Position numbers and translations under genes: made by a program
Notes under the pieces: generated by a model
Seen by the model: only the letters and a program-made list of their open reading frames with translations
What the model was told of the DNA's origin: nothing
Databases searched by the model: none
Assembly (NCBI GenBank): GCA_963790415.1
Contig: CAWBOK010000001.1
Span: 1 to 64,000, forward strand
Length of the DNA: 64,000 nucleotides
Origin: JAJZQZ01 sp963790415
GTDB taxonomy: Bacteria > Actinomycetota > Thermoleophilia > RBG-16-64-13
Direction of reading: 5' to 3'
Part shown: positions 35,886 through 44,646 of the stretch, one piece after another
How positions within the stretch are numbered: the first letter of the stretch is position 1
Layout: each line of letters starts with the position of its first letter

Positions 35886-37052
35886 CTACCCGAGCCGGAC
35901 GCCTTCCGTCACGAGCCCGCCGCCGTGCGGGAGCTTGCTCCAGCTCCGCTTCTCCCACTCCTCCTTGAGCACTTCCTCGGCGGCCTTCTCGAGGAATTCG
36001 GGTCTCGCCCACTCGTCAACGTCGAAGTCGTTCTTGATGTAGCCGTGGCTGAACATGAAGTCCTTGCCGATCTTGATGCACTCTACGTTCTGGGCGCTCA
36101 GACTCGGCACCATTTCGACGTCCTTGATGCCCCGGTAGGTGTGCTCGGCGTCCAGATAGAAGGTCTGCTTGTTGAGGATGACCGCCGCGGCATGCTTGTG
36201 CTCGTTCGCCCAGCGCCCGACCTTGACCATGGCCTTCATGTAGGCTACGACCAACTCGGGATGCTCGTCGGCCATCTCCTTGGTGCAGGTTATGACGGCC
36301 GGAGTGTTGGCAACCTGAACCGTCCAGTCCGGGAGCTTGGACAGGTCGAAGATGGCCTTGATATCGCCCGTGGCCTCCGAGAGCTGTCCCAGTTGTCCCA
36401 TCTGGTTGTAGATGGCATCGACGGTCCCGTTCAGCAGTGCCTTCTCCAAGGGTCGGAAGGCATAGTCGTGCTTGTGGTCACGCTTCATCCATAACTCGGA
36501 CGGGTTGTTCATCGGCGAGAGCATCTCGGGCTTGTCGTACCAGTCGTCCGGGTACGGGAACTCGACAAGCTCAATATCATCCATGGTCATATCGTTCAGC
36601 ATCAGGATGTTCTCGATACCCATGTGTTCCTGGATGCGCCACCAGTCGTTCTTGATGGTGTTGAGGCTCTTGGTGAGGCCGATCTTCTTGCCCTTCAGGT
36701 CCTTCACGCGGAAGATCTTGTCGCGGGCGCGCACCTGCATCACGCCACCCTCGTAGACCCACGTCGCGCCCAGCAGCACGGTCCGGCGGATGTCCGCGTT
36801 GACGTGGATCGGGGGATACAGGCCGCCGAAGCGGACCAGGTTGTCGAGGTTGTGCACGTAGTGTGGGTACCAGTTGTTCTCAGGAGCGTGGCGGAAGTAG
36901 GCGTACTCGACGCCGATCTTCTTGAACTCCTCGCGGCACCAGCCCAGCTCCTGGTCGACATTGTTGGCCGACACCATGGGGCAGTTGGTGAACCACACCT
37001 CTTTCCAGTTCAGCGGTACCGTGGTGCTGACTTTCTTCTGTGCCTTGGCCAT
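35886..37052 (-). CDS. DszB-like (desulfinase/NMT1-fold) protein
   Basis: From ATG 37052 the 388-residue protein has the periplasmic-binding-protein fold of the NMT1/SsuA group but no signal peptide. Three positions match the catalytic residues of DszB (2'-hydroxybiphenyl-2-sulfinate desulfinase; Cys27, His60, Arg70): Cys24 in FTNCPMVSAN, His64, and Arg74 in VRFGGLYPP. The His-Arg spacing of 10 is the same. The C-terminal VDEWARPEFLEKA also resembles DszB. Cytoplasmic location and the triad favour an enzyme that removes sulfite from a sulfinate, or a related hydrolase, over a transport binding protein. It heads the operon with the nitroreductase and rhodaneses. The substrate is unknown. Confidence 0.8.
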   Translation of the reverse strand: MAKAQKKVSTTVPLNWKEVWFTNCPMVSANNVDQELGWCREEFKKIGVEYAYFRHAPENNWYPHYVHNLDNLVRFGGLYPPIHVNADIRRTVLLGATWVYEGGVMQVRARDKIFRVKDLKGKKIGLTKSLNTIKNDWWRIQEHMGIENILMLNDMTMDDIELVEFPYPDDWYDKPEMLSPMNNPSELWMKRDHKHDYAFRPLEKALLNGTVDAIYNQMGQLGQLSEATGDIKAIFDLSKLPDWTVQVANTPAVITCTKEMADEHPELVVAYMKAMVKVGRWANEHKHAAAVILNKQTFYLDAEHTYRGIKDVEMVPSLSAQNVECIKIGKDFMFSHGYIKNDFDVDEWARPEFLEKAAEEVLKEEWEKRSWSKLPHGGGLVTEGVRLG

Positions 37053-37187
37053 GCCTACGTTCCTTTCTCTTGGTCCACATTCCCGGGCCTGTGGCAATGG
37101 CATATTGACCGCCCGGGGCCGTCCACCCAGGGACGGTCGTCTGCAGCCTTCCATGTGATCGTCTTCTTAAGCCCACTTCTCGGATAG

Positions 37188-37211
37188 CACCATCATGGTC
37201 CAATAATGGTG
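37188..37211. promoter_or_regulatory. Inverted repeat upstream of the DszB-like operon
   Basis: CACCAT (37188-37193) and ATGGTG (37206-37211) form an inverted repeat with a 12-nt AT-rich spacer, about 135 nt upstream of the DszB-like start and between it and the LuxR-family gene. It is a candidate operator for that regulator; six-base arms can occur by chance. Confidence 0.3.
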
Positions 37212-37294
37212 TAGGCGGCAGAAGGCAGGTGCAATCCCGGGGCGCCACGCCGGGGGCGCTGAGGATGGGGAACGGGCGGCAGGATCGCCGCGTG

Positions 37295-40021
37295 CTAGGG
37301 CAGAGGCAGGATCCCCAGCTCCCGAGCCGCGATCGACGCCTCTCGGCGGCCACCGACACCAAGCTTGCGGTAGACGCCCAAGGTGTGACGCTTGACTGTA
37401 GCGGGAGAGATGATCAGGCGCCGGGCGATCTCCTTGTTGCTCAGCCGCTCATCGAGCAGGACCAGGACATCGAGCTCTCGATTGGTCAGCAGTGACGCCA
37501 CCCGGGCTGAGCCGGCGGGAGTATCCGATAGTCCCCCACGATCGGCAGTCCGGTGACCGGCGGTCCGGTCGCCTGCCCCGCGCGCCGGTGAGCACGCAGC
37601 AACGAGCCGTCGCACGTGTTGGTCGCGACAGCCTCCCACCAGCAGTCGCTCGAGAAGGGGGAGCATGTGACTGCCGAAGTCGGTGTAGATGCGCACAAAA
37701 CCCCCGGGCCGTCCGAGTTCGACCGCCTCGGAGAGCGCATCCAGCGCGGCGCGGGAATCACCGCGCACATCATTGAGAAGCGCCTGCAGGCACCTCACCT
37801 GGATGAGCCGGAAGGTGTTCGCATTACGTTCTGCCGCCTCGCCCAGCCGGGAGAGGATCGAATCGGCACGATCCAAGTTCTCCGCCGAGCCGTCAGCAAT
37901 GAGGGCATGCGCCAGCGTGAGAGGTGGATACTCCCACACGACGTCCAGACCGAACACCTCCGGAAGGTCTCCGAACGCGTCCAGCCAGCTCGCGAGAGCG
38001 ACCTGGCGCCCTGAGAGCAGCTCCAATCGCATCTGCAGAGACCGCGCCTGAGACACAAGCACCGGGTTGCCCGTCAACGCCAGCATACCGGCGGCTTCGT
38101 CGGCGATCATCTTCGACTTCTCGAACGCACCACGCGCCCGATGGAGCAGCGCGAGTCCGAAGAAGCACTCCTTGACGGGGACGATGTGGACACCCAAGGG
38201 ATGCGACACCACGGCGCTGAAATGCTCCTCAGCCACATCCAGGTCATCCTGTTGGTAGCTGACCACCCCCCGAAAGAGGTGGGACCACCCCACACTGTCG
38301 GTCAACCCGAGCGGCCCGGCCTGAACCATGATCGCATCGGCCAGGTCGCTTACGGCGGTAAGGTCTCCGGCAATGAGCTCGACCAATCCGAGACCCGCCA
38401 GTCCTCGGGGGGACAACTCATCGCCGTCCGAGCCTGTCTGCAATCGCCGGTAGAATCGCCGTGCAGCCTCGGTGTCTCCCTGGAGCTGGAGACCACCCGC
38501 CACCAGGGTCTGGGCGAGTGCCCGCGCCTGGCGACGGGCGGGCCGAGAAGGGTCCACCACCCGCAAAGCCAGGTCCAACGTACCCGGACCGTCGCCTTGC
38601 CAGTACAGCCACCGCGCGCGCAGGGCCCAGATATCACTCTGCAGGCTGACTCTCTGAGGCGTCGACAGGCGCGTCTCGAGCAAGGCCTCCGCTCGATCGA
38701 GGTTCCGCGCCAGGTCGTCCCACGCATGACGTAATTGGAACTTCCACGCCTCCGCCACCAGCAGTTCCGGTTCCGCCTCCACCGCCTCTCTCGGCAGCAA
38801 TCGGACCCAGCGTTCGAGATCGTGCCACCGCTCTTCATCTACGGTCGACTCCGTCTCTTTGATGACCAGCCCACACGCGCCGCCGACGTCGCCGGCGGCC
38901 AGCAGATGGTCGAGGGCCGCGTCGACCTGCCTCTCGCCGGCCAGCCATGCACCCGCCCTCCTGTGGAGCTCGGCGATCTCCTCATGATCACGGCTCAACC
39001 GCAGTCTATGCAGCAGAAGCTCGCGGAACAGCTTGTGGTAACGAAACCAGAGGCGCTCGTAATCGATCGAGAGGAGGAACAGGTTCTCCTTCTCGAGCCA
39101 TTCGAGCATCGGACGTCCATCTACCTCGTCCGCGGCGTCTGTACCAACGATCGCCCGGCACAGAGACGGGCACAATCTCTCCAAGATCGAGGTTGTCAGG
39201 AGAAACTCCTGTACCGGCCCGGGGAGCCCGGTGATGACCTCCTCCATGAGGTAGTCGACGACGTACCGATCGCTGCCCGTGAACGCCCGGACCGCAGTCT
39301 CGGAATCCTCCCGTTCACGGAGCAACAGAGCCGCGAGATGCAGGCCGGCTATCCAGCCCTCGGTCCGTTCCACCAGCGATGTCACCACCTCCGGACTGAA
39401 GGGACCGCCGGTCGATCGTTCTAAGAAGACAGCGGCCTCCTCCTGGTCGAAGCGCAGATCCTTGACCCTCACCTCTACCAGCCGCCCCTGACCTCTGAGG
39501 CTGCCAAGCGGGAGAGAAGGATCTCGGCGACACAGCAGCACCAGACGCAGGGCCCGCGGCATACGCCGCACGACTCGATCCAGAAAAGCGAGCCCGCCTT
39601 CTCCACGCAATGAGTCGCAGTCGTCGAGCACGAGCACGAACTCGCCGAGTTCCTCGAGTTCGTCGGTGAACCTCTCGACCAGGGCGTCGACGAGAGGGAG
39701 GCCGGAACCGGCGAATGCATCGGTGGACCATCGACACGAATCCGGGTGCACGGACCTTACGGCCGCGATCAGGCCGGCGACGAACACCCAGAGGTCATTG
39801 TCAGCTGGGTCGAGGGTAAGCCATGCGCTGGGCAGTGGCTGCCGCAGCAACCACTGACAGACAGCGGTGGTCTTGCCGTACCCCGCCGGTGCCGCCACCA
39901 GAGTGACGCCGGTGTCGAGCCCACCATCGAACTTGGCCATGAGACGGGGCCGTTCGACCGAGCTCGCAGGCACGCGCGGGGGGTGTAGTTTGGCGCGGGA
40001 AACGCCCAGGTCGGCCATCAC
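37295..40021 (-). CDS. MalT/LAL-type LuxR-family ATPase transcriptional regulator
   Basis: This 908-residue regulator has an N-terminal STAND/AAA ATPase with Walker A AAPAGYGKTTAV (Lys about 50) and Walker B FVLVLDDCDSL, then GWIAGLHLAALLL, a long helical TPR-like sensor region, and a C-terminal LuxR helix-turn-helix (LTNRELDVLVLLDERLSNKE then IARRLIISPATVKRHTLGVY). Such proteins bind an inducer and ATP, oligomerise and activate promoters, as MalT does. It is encoded upstream of the DszB-like operon on the same strand with a 242-nt gap, so it is the natural candidate to control that operon. The start is GTG 40021 or ATG 40018; no strong ribosome-binding site is seen. Confidence 0.92.
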   Translation of the reverse strand: MMADLGVSRAKLHPPRVPASSVERPRLMAKFDGGLDTGVTLVAAPAGYGKTTAVCQWLLRQPLPSAWLTLDPADNDLWVFVAGLIAAVRSVHPDSCRWSTDAFAGSGLPLVDALVERFTDELEELGEFVLVLDDCDSLRGEGGLAFLDRVVRRMPRALRLVLLCRRDPSLPLGSLRGQGRLVEVRVKDLRFDQEEAAVFLERSTGGPFSPEVVTSLVERTEGWIAGLHLAALLLREREDSETAVRAFTGSDRYVVDYLMEEVITGLPGPVQEFLLTTSILERLCPSLCRAIVGTDAADEVDGRPMLEWLEKENLFLLSIDYERLWFRYHKLFRELLLHRLRLSRDHEEIAELHRRAGAWLAGERQVDAALDHLLAAGDVGGACGLVIKETESTVDEERWHDLERWVRLLPREAVEAEPELLVAEAWKFQLRHAWDDLARNLDRAEALLETRLSTPQRVSLQSDIWALRARWLYWQGDGPGTLDLALRVVDPSRPARRQARALAQTLVAGGLQLQGDTEAARRFYRRLQTGSDGDELSPRGLAGLGLVELIAGDLTAVSDLADAIMVQAGPLGLTDSVGWSHLFRGVVSYQQDDLDVAEEHFSAVVSHPLGVHIVPVKECFFGLALLHRARGAFEKSKMIADEAAGMLALTGNPVLVSQARSLQMRLELLSGRQVALASWLDAFGDLPEVFGLDVVWEYPPLTLAHALIADGSAENLDRADSILSRLGEAAERNANTFRLIQVRCLQALLNDVRGDSRAALDALSEAVELGRPGGFVRIYTDFGSHMLPLLERLLVGGCRDQHVRRLVAACSPARGAGDRTAGHRTADRGGLSDTPAGSARVASLLTNRELDVLVLLDERLSNKEIARRLIISPATVKRHTLGVYRKLGVGGRREASIAARELGILPLP

Positions 40022-40190
40022 AGTCTTGTGGCGCCTGAAGCTCTTGTCAAGAGAAACACCTTGGATCGTCGTTGATCCGGCGCGAGAGCACCGCAGGCCG
40101 GTCGAATTGCGCCTGATTATAGCGCGGGCCGTCCGTTGCCGAAGATGGCGTCAGCTACCGCGACCAGCGGCAACTGCTAACCTGCATGAC

Positions 40191-40643
40191 ATGGAACTCG
40201 GCGGAAAAGTCATCCTCATCACCGAGCTTCCTCCGGCATCGGAGAGGCGACGGCCCGCCTGGTCGCCGAGCTGGGAGCGCTGCCCGTGTTTAGCGCCCGC
40301 CGCACCGAGCGACTGGAGGCCCTGGCGCGCGAGCTACCCGGCGCCCTCGCCGTGCCCAACGTCTACGCGCCCCTCATGGCGATGCAGGCGGTCATGCCGG
40401 CGATGCGTCGGCAGGGAGGCGGAGCGATCGTCAACACCAGCTCGGGGACGACCCGCACCATTGTTCCGGCCTCGGCGCCTACGCGGCCACCAAGTCGGCC
40501 CTCAATATGCTCTCTCTGGTGGCCCGTGAGGAACTCGCGCCCGATGGCACGTCCGGGCGATACGCTGCGGCGAGGCCGTGGTCGTGCTTACTCCCGGGCC
40601 GGAACGTCCGGAGGACGTGGAGGCTCCGGCCGGCGCGGCGTGA
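40191..40643 (+). pseudogene. Short-chain dehydrogenase/reductase with internal deletion and frameshifts
   Basis: The gene starts MELGGKVILIT and continues across frames with ATARLVAELGALPVF, ARRTERLEALARELPG, then jumps directly to NVYAPLMAMQAVMPAMR and GGGAIVNTSSGT. About 50 codons with the usual NNAG motif are missing. The Tyr-x3-Lys region (GAYAATKSALNMLSL) lies in yet another frame, and the tail EAVVVLTPGPERPEDVEAPA ends at a TGA at 40643. The loss of a whole block shows true decay in addition to indels. Confidence 0.75.
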
Positions 40644-40722
40644 CGGCGATTTCTCTGCCTGTGGAAGTTGGGGTCGTCGTAGGCGGCGACATGGGAGCAG
40701 TTGCAGCTAGACTGGAGGCCGC

Positions 40723-41079
40723 ATGAGTCCACAGAACAAGTCTTCGCGTGCCCTACGGGTCGTGCTGCTTGGCGTTGTCCTGGAAGAGGGGACCCGCCTT
40801 GCACGGAAGTACGGTCCCGCGCTTCTCGACAAGATGACTGAACAAGCCATCGACAAGGGGCCCCCGCTTGTCGCCAAGGGGTGGGAGAAAGCCAAGACCG
40901 AGGCCCCGCCTGTCGCACGCAAAGTCAAGGATGGGGCTGTTGCGACGGGGAAGCGGGCGGCCGGCGCCGCGAAGTCGCTGAGACGCACGAAGAAGGGCGA
41001 CCAAGAAGGCACGGAGGCAGCGTCGACGTGCGTTCCCGAGGACGACGGTCATGAAGGGCAGGACCCGGTTCAAGGCTAG
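40723..41079 (+). CDS. Small basic Lys/Ala-rich protein, function unknown
   Basis: The 118-residue protein has LRVVLLGVVLEEGTRLARKY, GPALLDKMTEQAIDKGPPL, and a Lys/Ala-rich tail (KRAAGAAKSLRRTKKGDQEG). It is soluble and helical by composition. I do not recognise a family. It starts the short plus-strand run of small protein, 74-aa protein and HD hydrolase; 12 nt separate it from the next gene. Confidence 0.65.
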   Translation: MSPQNKSSRALRVVLLGVVLEEGTRLARKYGPALLDKMTEQAIDKGPPLVAKGWEKAKTEAPPVARKVKDGAVATGKRAAGAAKSLRRTKKGDQEGTEAASTCVPEDDGHEGQDPVQG

Positions 41080-41091
41080 AGGAAGGCGGCG

Positions 41092-41316
41092 ATGGACCAA
41101 GACGACGAACGGTTCGTAGAACAAGTGGTTCGGGCCATGGAACTCCGGGCCATCCTGGAGGATCTCGGTCTTGCGGCGGATGGAGGATACGGGCGGTTGC
41201 TGGTCGACCAGTGCGTGCTCTACGGCCGCTCGGATGACGATGGAGCGGAGCGCGGGCTCGTGAAGGCGGCCCTGTCCGAGGTTACGCAGATGCAGGATCA
41301 GGAGGAGAGACCATGA
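41092..41316 (+). CDS. Small acidic protein (74 aa), function unknown
   Basis: The product (DDERFVEQVVRAMELRAILE, then DLGLAADGGYGRLLVDQCVL) is acidic and helical, with no family I recognise. AGAGGAAGGCGGCG precedes the ATG. Its stop overlaps the ATG of the HD hydrolase (ATGA), so the two are translationally coupled and it may be a partner or regulator of that enzyme. Confidence 0.7.
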   Translation: MDQDDERFVEQVVRAMELRAILEDLGLAADGGYGRLLVDQCVLYGRSDDDGAERGLVKAALSEVTQMQDQEERP

Positions 41317-42002
41317 GCCCCATCGCCCTCTCCGACCGATTCGACCGGGCCCTCGTCTACGCCACCCAGGTCCATGCCGGCCAGCTACGCAAAGGCACGC
41401 CGATCCCCTACATCGCGCACCTCCTGGCCGTCGCCGCCCTCGTACTGGAACACGGAGGCGACGAGGACCAAGCCATCGCCGCCCTCCTGCACGACGCGGC
41501 CGAGGATCACGGTGGCGAGGTGCGTCTCGCCGACATCCGCGGCCGCTTCGGCGGGACGGTGGAGGCTATCGTCCGGGAGTGCAGTGACGCCTTGCCCGTC
41601 GGAGGGGAACCCAAGAAGCCCTGGAAGGAGCGCAAAGAGGCCTATCTTGCCCGCTTGGAGCACGCAGACGAGGGCGCCCTGCTCGTCTCTGCAGCGGACA
41701 AGCTGCACAACACCCGCGCGGTGCTGCTCGACTATCGGAAGGTGGGCGAAGCGGTCTTTGAGCGCTTCACGGGCGGTCGCGAGGGGACGCTCTGCTACTA
41801 CCGCAAGGTCGTGAAGGTCTTAGAACGACGGCTGCCGGGTTCGCTGACCTGCGAACTCGCGGAGACGGTGGCCCGCCTTGACCAGCTGGCAGCGGCGGCC
41901 GCGGCGGAGCCGCCGGTCGCCAAGCTTCTCGACTTGGATACGTTCGCCCCCTTGGGAGCAGGCAGCGGTCCCGCCGAAGTTGCGCAAGACCAGCTTCTGT
42001 GA
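41313..42002 (+). CDS. HD-domain phosphohydrolase (RelA/SpoT hydrolase-like)
   Basis: The 229-residue protein has HAGQLRKGTPIPYIAHLLAV (first His ligand region), ALLHDAAEDHGGEV (HD pair plus ED) and LLVSAADKLHNTRAVLLDYR, the order found in single-domain HD hydrolases related to the ppGpp hydrolase half of RelA/SpoT (Mesh1-like small alarmone hydrolases). It could hydrolyse (p)ppGpp or another nucleotide, but the synthetase domain is absent. The tail after residue about 200 may be altered, since another frame continues with natural composition past 42002. It is coupled to the 74-aa gene. Confidence 0.85.
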   Translation: MSPIALSDRFDRALVYATQVHAGQLRKGTPIPYIAHLLAVAALVLEHGGDEDQAIAALLHDAAEDHGGEVRLADIRGRFGGTVEAIVRECSDALPVGGEPKKPWKERKEAYLARLEHADEGALLVSAADKLHNTRAVLLDYRKVGEAVFERFTGGREGTLCYYRKVVKVLERRLPGSLTCELAETVARLDQLAAAAAAEPPVAKLLDLDTFAPLGAGSGPAEVAQDQLL

Positions 42003-42153
42003 GCGGCCCGCCCCAGAACCTCATGTCATCCTCGTAGCCGAACGGGGCGAACCAATCGTCCTGCCTCCGGAGGGCCGAGACCTTCGCAGTCCTGCCATCG
42101 TGCCCGGCACCGTCCTACGCCGTCTTGTAGGTCACGCCGTCACCGGGTGGCCC

Positions 42154-42206
42154 CGTGTTGGTTGGGCGTCAAGCCCTCGCGAGTTCGACCCCCGCTCCCT
42201 CCGCCG
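42154..42206 (+). tRNA. tRNA-Ser 3' fragment (incomplete; possible att scar)
   Basis: The stretch reads like the 3' half of an actinobacterial tRNA-Ser: CGTGTTGG (3' side of the anticodon stem), a variable arm GGGC-gtcaa-GCCC, a T-arm GCGAG-TTCGACC-CCCGC with one A-C mismatch, and the acceptor strand TCCCTCC followed by G. No 5' half with GGAGGGA lies at the right distance upstream. A 3' tRNA fragment is the usual product of integrase-mediated insertion into a tRNA gene, so this is probably an attachment-site remnant and not a functional tRNA. Confidence 0.65.
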
Positions 42207-42263
42207 GCCTCAGAGCTCGTCCGTCTCCGGGGTGTCGGCCACCAGGCCCAGCAAACAAGCCAC

Positions 42264-42338
42264 CTTGTGACGGCCACCCACGACGCCGCACTCGAGTCGG
42301 CGGCCAGAGCCATGGACCTCGTCGTACTTGGGGCATGA
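42264..42338 (+). pseudogene. Possible ABC-transporter ATPase C-terminal remnant
   Basis: A short frame reads LVTATHDAALESAARAMDLV then VLGA and a TGA. The LV-TATHD-AAL pattern matches the H-loop and end of ABC ATPases. No Walker A or signature motif is found upstream, so it would be a 3' fragment. The match is only 24 residues. Confidence 0.3.
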
Positions 42339-42391
42339 AGGAACGCAGGGGGAGCCTTCGTCGCGGACGGTCGAGCGCGTCACGGCCGCGG

Positions 42392-44357
42392 CTACGCCTC
42401 CCTCAACCCCGGCACCAACACCTCGTAGAAGTCTAGGCACTGCGGGTTCGCCAATGCGTCGCGGTTGGTGACCGGGCGGCCGTGGACCAGGTTGGTGACC
42501 GCGGTCTCCACTTTCTTCATGTTGAGCGTGTAGGGGATGTCGGGCACCGCGATGATCTTCGCCGGCACGTGCCGCGGCGAGGCGTTCTCGCGGAGTGTCC
42601 GGGCGATCTTCTTGATGAGGTCGTCGGTCAACTCGGAGCCGTCGACGAGCTTCACGAAAAGAAGGATACGCTGGTCGCCCTCCCAGTCCTGACCGATGGC
42701 CAGGCTGTCGGCGATCTCGGGAAGCTTCTCCACCTGGTTGTAGATCTCGGCCGTGCCGATGCGGACCCCCGAGGGCTTGAGCACCGCGTCCGAACGCCCG
42801 AAGAAGGTGATGCCCCCGGTAGTGCTGTCGAATCGGACATAGTCTCCGTGCCGCCACACGCCCGGGTAGACGTCGAAGTAGGCGGCGTGGTAGCGCTCGT
42901 TGCCGGGATCGTCCCAGAAGTAGAGCGGCATCGGCGGGGCGGGAGCCTCGCATACCAACTCGCCCACCTGGTCGCGCACAGGTCTTCCGGCTTCGTCGTA
43001 GCACTCGATCTTCATCCCCAGACCCGGGCCCTGGAGTTGGCCGGCGTATACGGCTTGGGCGGGGCTCCCTATGGCGAAGCACCCGTTGATGTCGGTGCCT
43101 CCGGAGATGGAGTTGAAGTGCAGATCGGCCTTGATGGCGTCGTAGACGTAGGCGAACCCCTCCGGGGAGAGCGCCGAGCCCGTCTGGCAGATCTCGCGCA
43201 GAGCCGACAGGTCGTGGTCCTCCTTGGGCACCACGCCCTGAGCCTTCAGCAGGCTCAGGTAGCTGGCGCTGGTGCCGAACACGGTCACCTTGAGATCGGC
43301 GATCAGACGCCACAGCGCCCCCAGGTCGGGAAAAGCGGGGTTGCCGTCGAAGAGGACCACCGTGGCCCCCGTGCCCAGGGCGGAGATCAGCCAGTTCCAC
43401 ATCATCCAGCTGGCCGTGGTGACGTAGAAGATGGTGTCGTCGCGGGTCAAGTCGGCGTGCAGGACCAGCTCCTTCAGCTGGTTGATCAGGATGCCGCCGC
43501 CGCTCTGCACCAGGCACTTGGGTTTGCCGGTGGTGCCCGAGGAGAACATGACCACCGCCGGGTGGTCGAAGGGCACCTGCTCGAACGCCAATTCCCCTCC
43601 GGGTAGACCGGCGACGAATTCGTCCCAACGGACCGCAGCGCGGATGGACGACAGGGCGGCGGCCGGGTCGCCGGCGTAGTGGGCCACCACCACCCGCTCG
43701 ATGCTGGGGATGCTCGGCGGTGACCGCGGCGGCGTTAGGGATGCAGTCGAACACCCGGTCCTTGTAGCGATAGCCGTCGACGGCGAACAGCACCTTCGGC
43801 TCGATCTGGCCCAGTCGATCCGCGGCCGCGGCCGGGCCGATGTCGGTGGCGCAGCTCGACCAGACGGCGCCCACGGCCGTGGTGGCAAGCATGGCCACCG
43901 CCGTCTCGATGAGGTTCGGCAGGTAGCCCGCCACGCGGTCGCCCGGCCCGATGCCCGCCGCCCTGAGGGCGCCGGCGACCCGTGAGACGGACCGGTAGAG
44001 CTCGGCGTAGGTCATGCGCACCGGCGCATCGGTCTCGCCCACGAAGACGAAGGCCACCCGCTCGTCACGGTAGCGCAGCAGGTTCTCGGCGAAGTTGAGC
44101 CGCGCGCCGGGGAACCAGGTCGCTCCCGGGAACCGGGCCAGGTCGTCGACCACCGCCGTGTAGGGCGCCGAGGCCTGGATGCCGAGGAAGTCCCAGGCCG
44201 CCGCCCAGAAGCCGGGGATGTCGTCGACCGACCAGCGGTAGAGTGCCGCGTAGGAGTCAAGGGCCATCTGGTGCCGGTCGTTCACGAACTGCCGGAAGCG
44301 CGTAATGTTGGCGGCGGCGACCTGCTCCGCCGACGGTTCCCACAGCAGCCTTGTCAC
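42392..44357 (-). CDS. Acetoacetyl-CoA synthetase (one frameshift)
   Basis: Joined across an indel near 43715, the two frames give about 655 residues, the normal length for acetoacetate-CoA ligase. Motifs include ARLNFAENLLRYRDERVAF, WSSCATDIGPAA, the AMP-binding loop VVMFSSGTTGKPKCLV, TTASWMMWNW, ISGGTDINGCFAIGSP, and the A8-A10 region FGRSDAVLKPSGVRIGTAE to YTLNMKKVETAV with the catalytic Lys. It activates acetoacetate with ATP and CoA, linking ketone or PHB breakdown to acetyl-CoA. AAGGAGG abuts an ATG at 44363, so the GTG at 44357 has better spacing and is my choice of start. Confidence 0.93.
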
Positions 44358-44526
44358 GCACATCCTCCTTGGTCATCCGTTTCGAAGCCGGAGCGTACTA
44401 CGTTACATGCGCGGTGGTCCACAACCACACGTGCTCTGATTCGGCCGGCGCCACGTAGAAGGACTCGTATTTCGCCCTTTGGCGTAGCCGCTCCGACCAT
44501 TCCATCGCGCGACGGCACAGCGGTTA

Positions 44527-44560
44527 TCCGTATCGCGGGACGAAGCGTCCGTATCGCGGG
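44527..44560. repeat. 13-nt direct repeat, 21-nt period
   Basis: TCCGTATCGCGGG occurs at 44527-44539 and 44548-44560, on the same face of the helix (two turns apart). It lies 170-200 nt upstream of the acetoacetyl-CoA synthetase start in an intergenic stretch of about 290 nt that has no supported gene. It could be a tandem operator. Confidence 0.35.
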
Positions 44561-44646
44561 CATCGTGAGAGAGGAGGCGGTGCGTATCAAGCATCCAAGC
44601 AGACGGGATGCAGCCTCGTACGACGCCGCCCCGGCGCGAGTACAAC

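Noticed and set aside
42068..42206. A complete tRNA-Ser using GGAGGG at 42068 as the 5' acceptor strand
   Set aside because: The distance to the 3' strand is about 137 nt and no D-arm or anticodon arm can be drawn between. Only the 3' fragment is supported.
42482..43606. A 374-codon plus-strand frame across the acetoacetyl-CoA synthetase
   Set aside because: It is antisense to conserved AMP-binding motifs and has no family resemblance.
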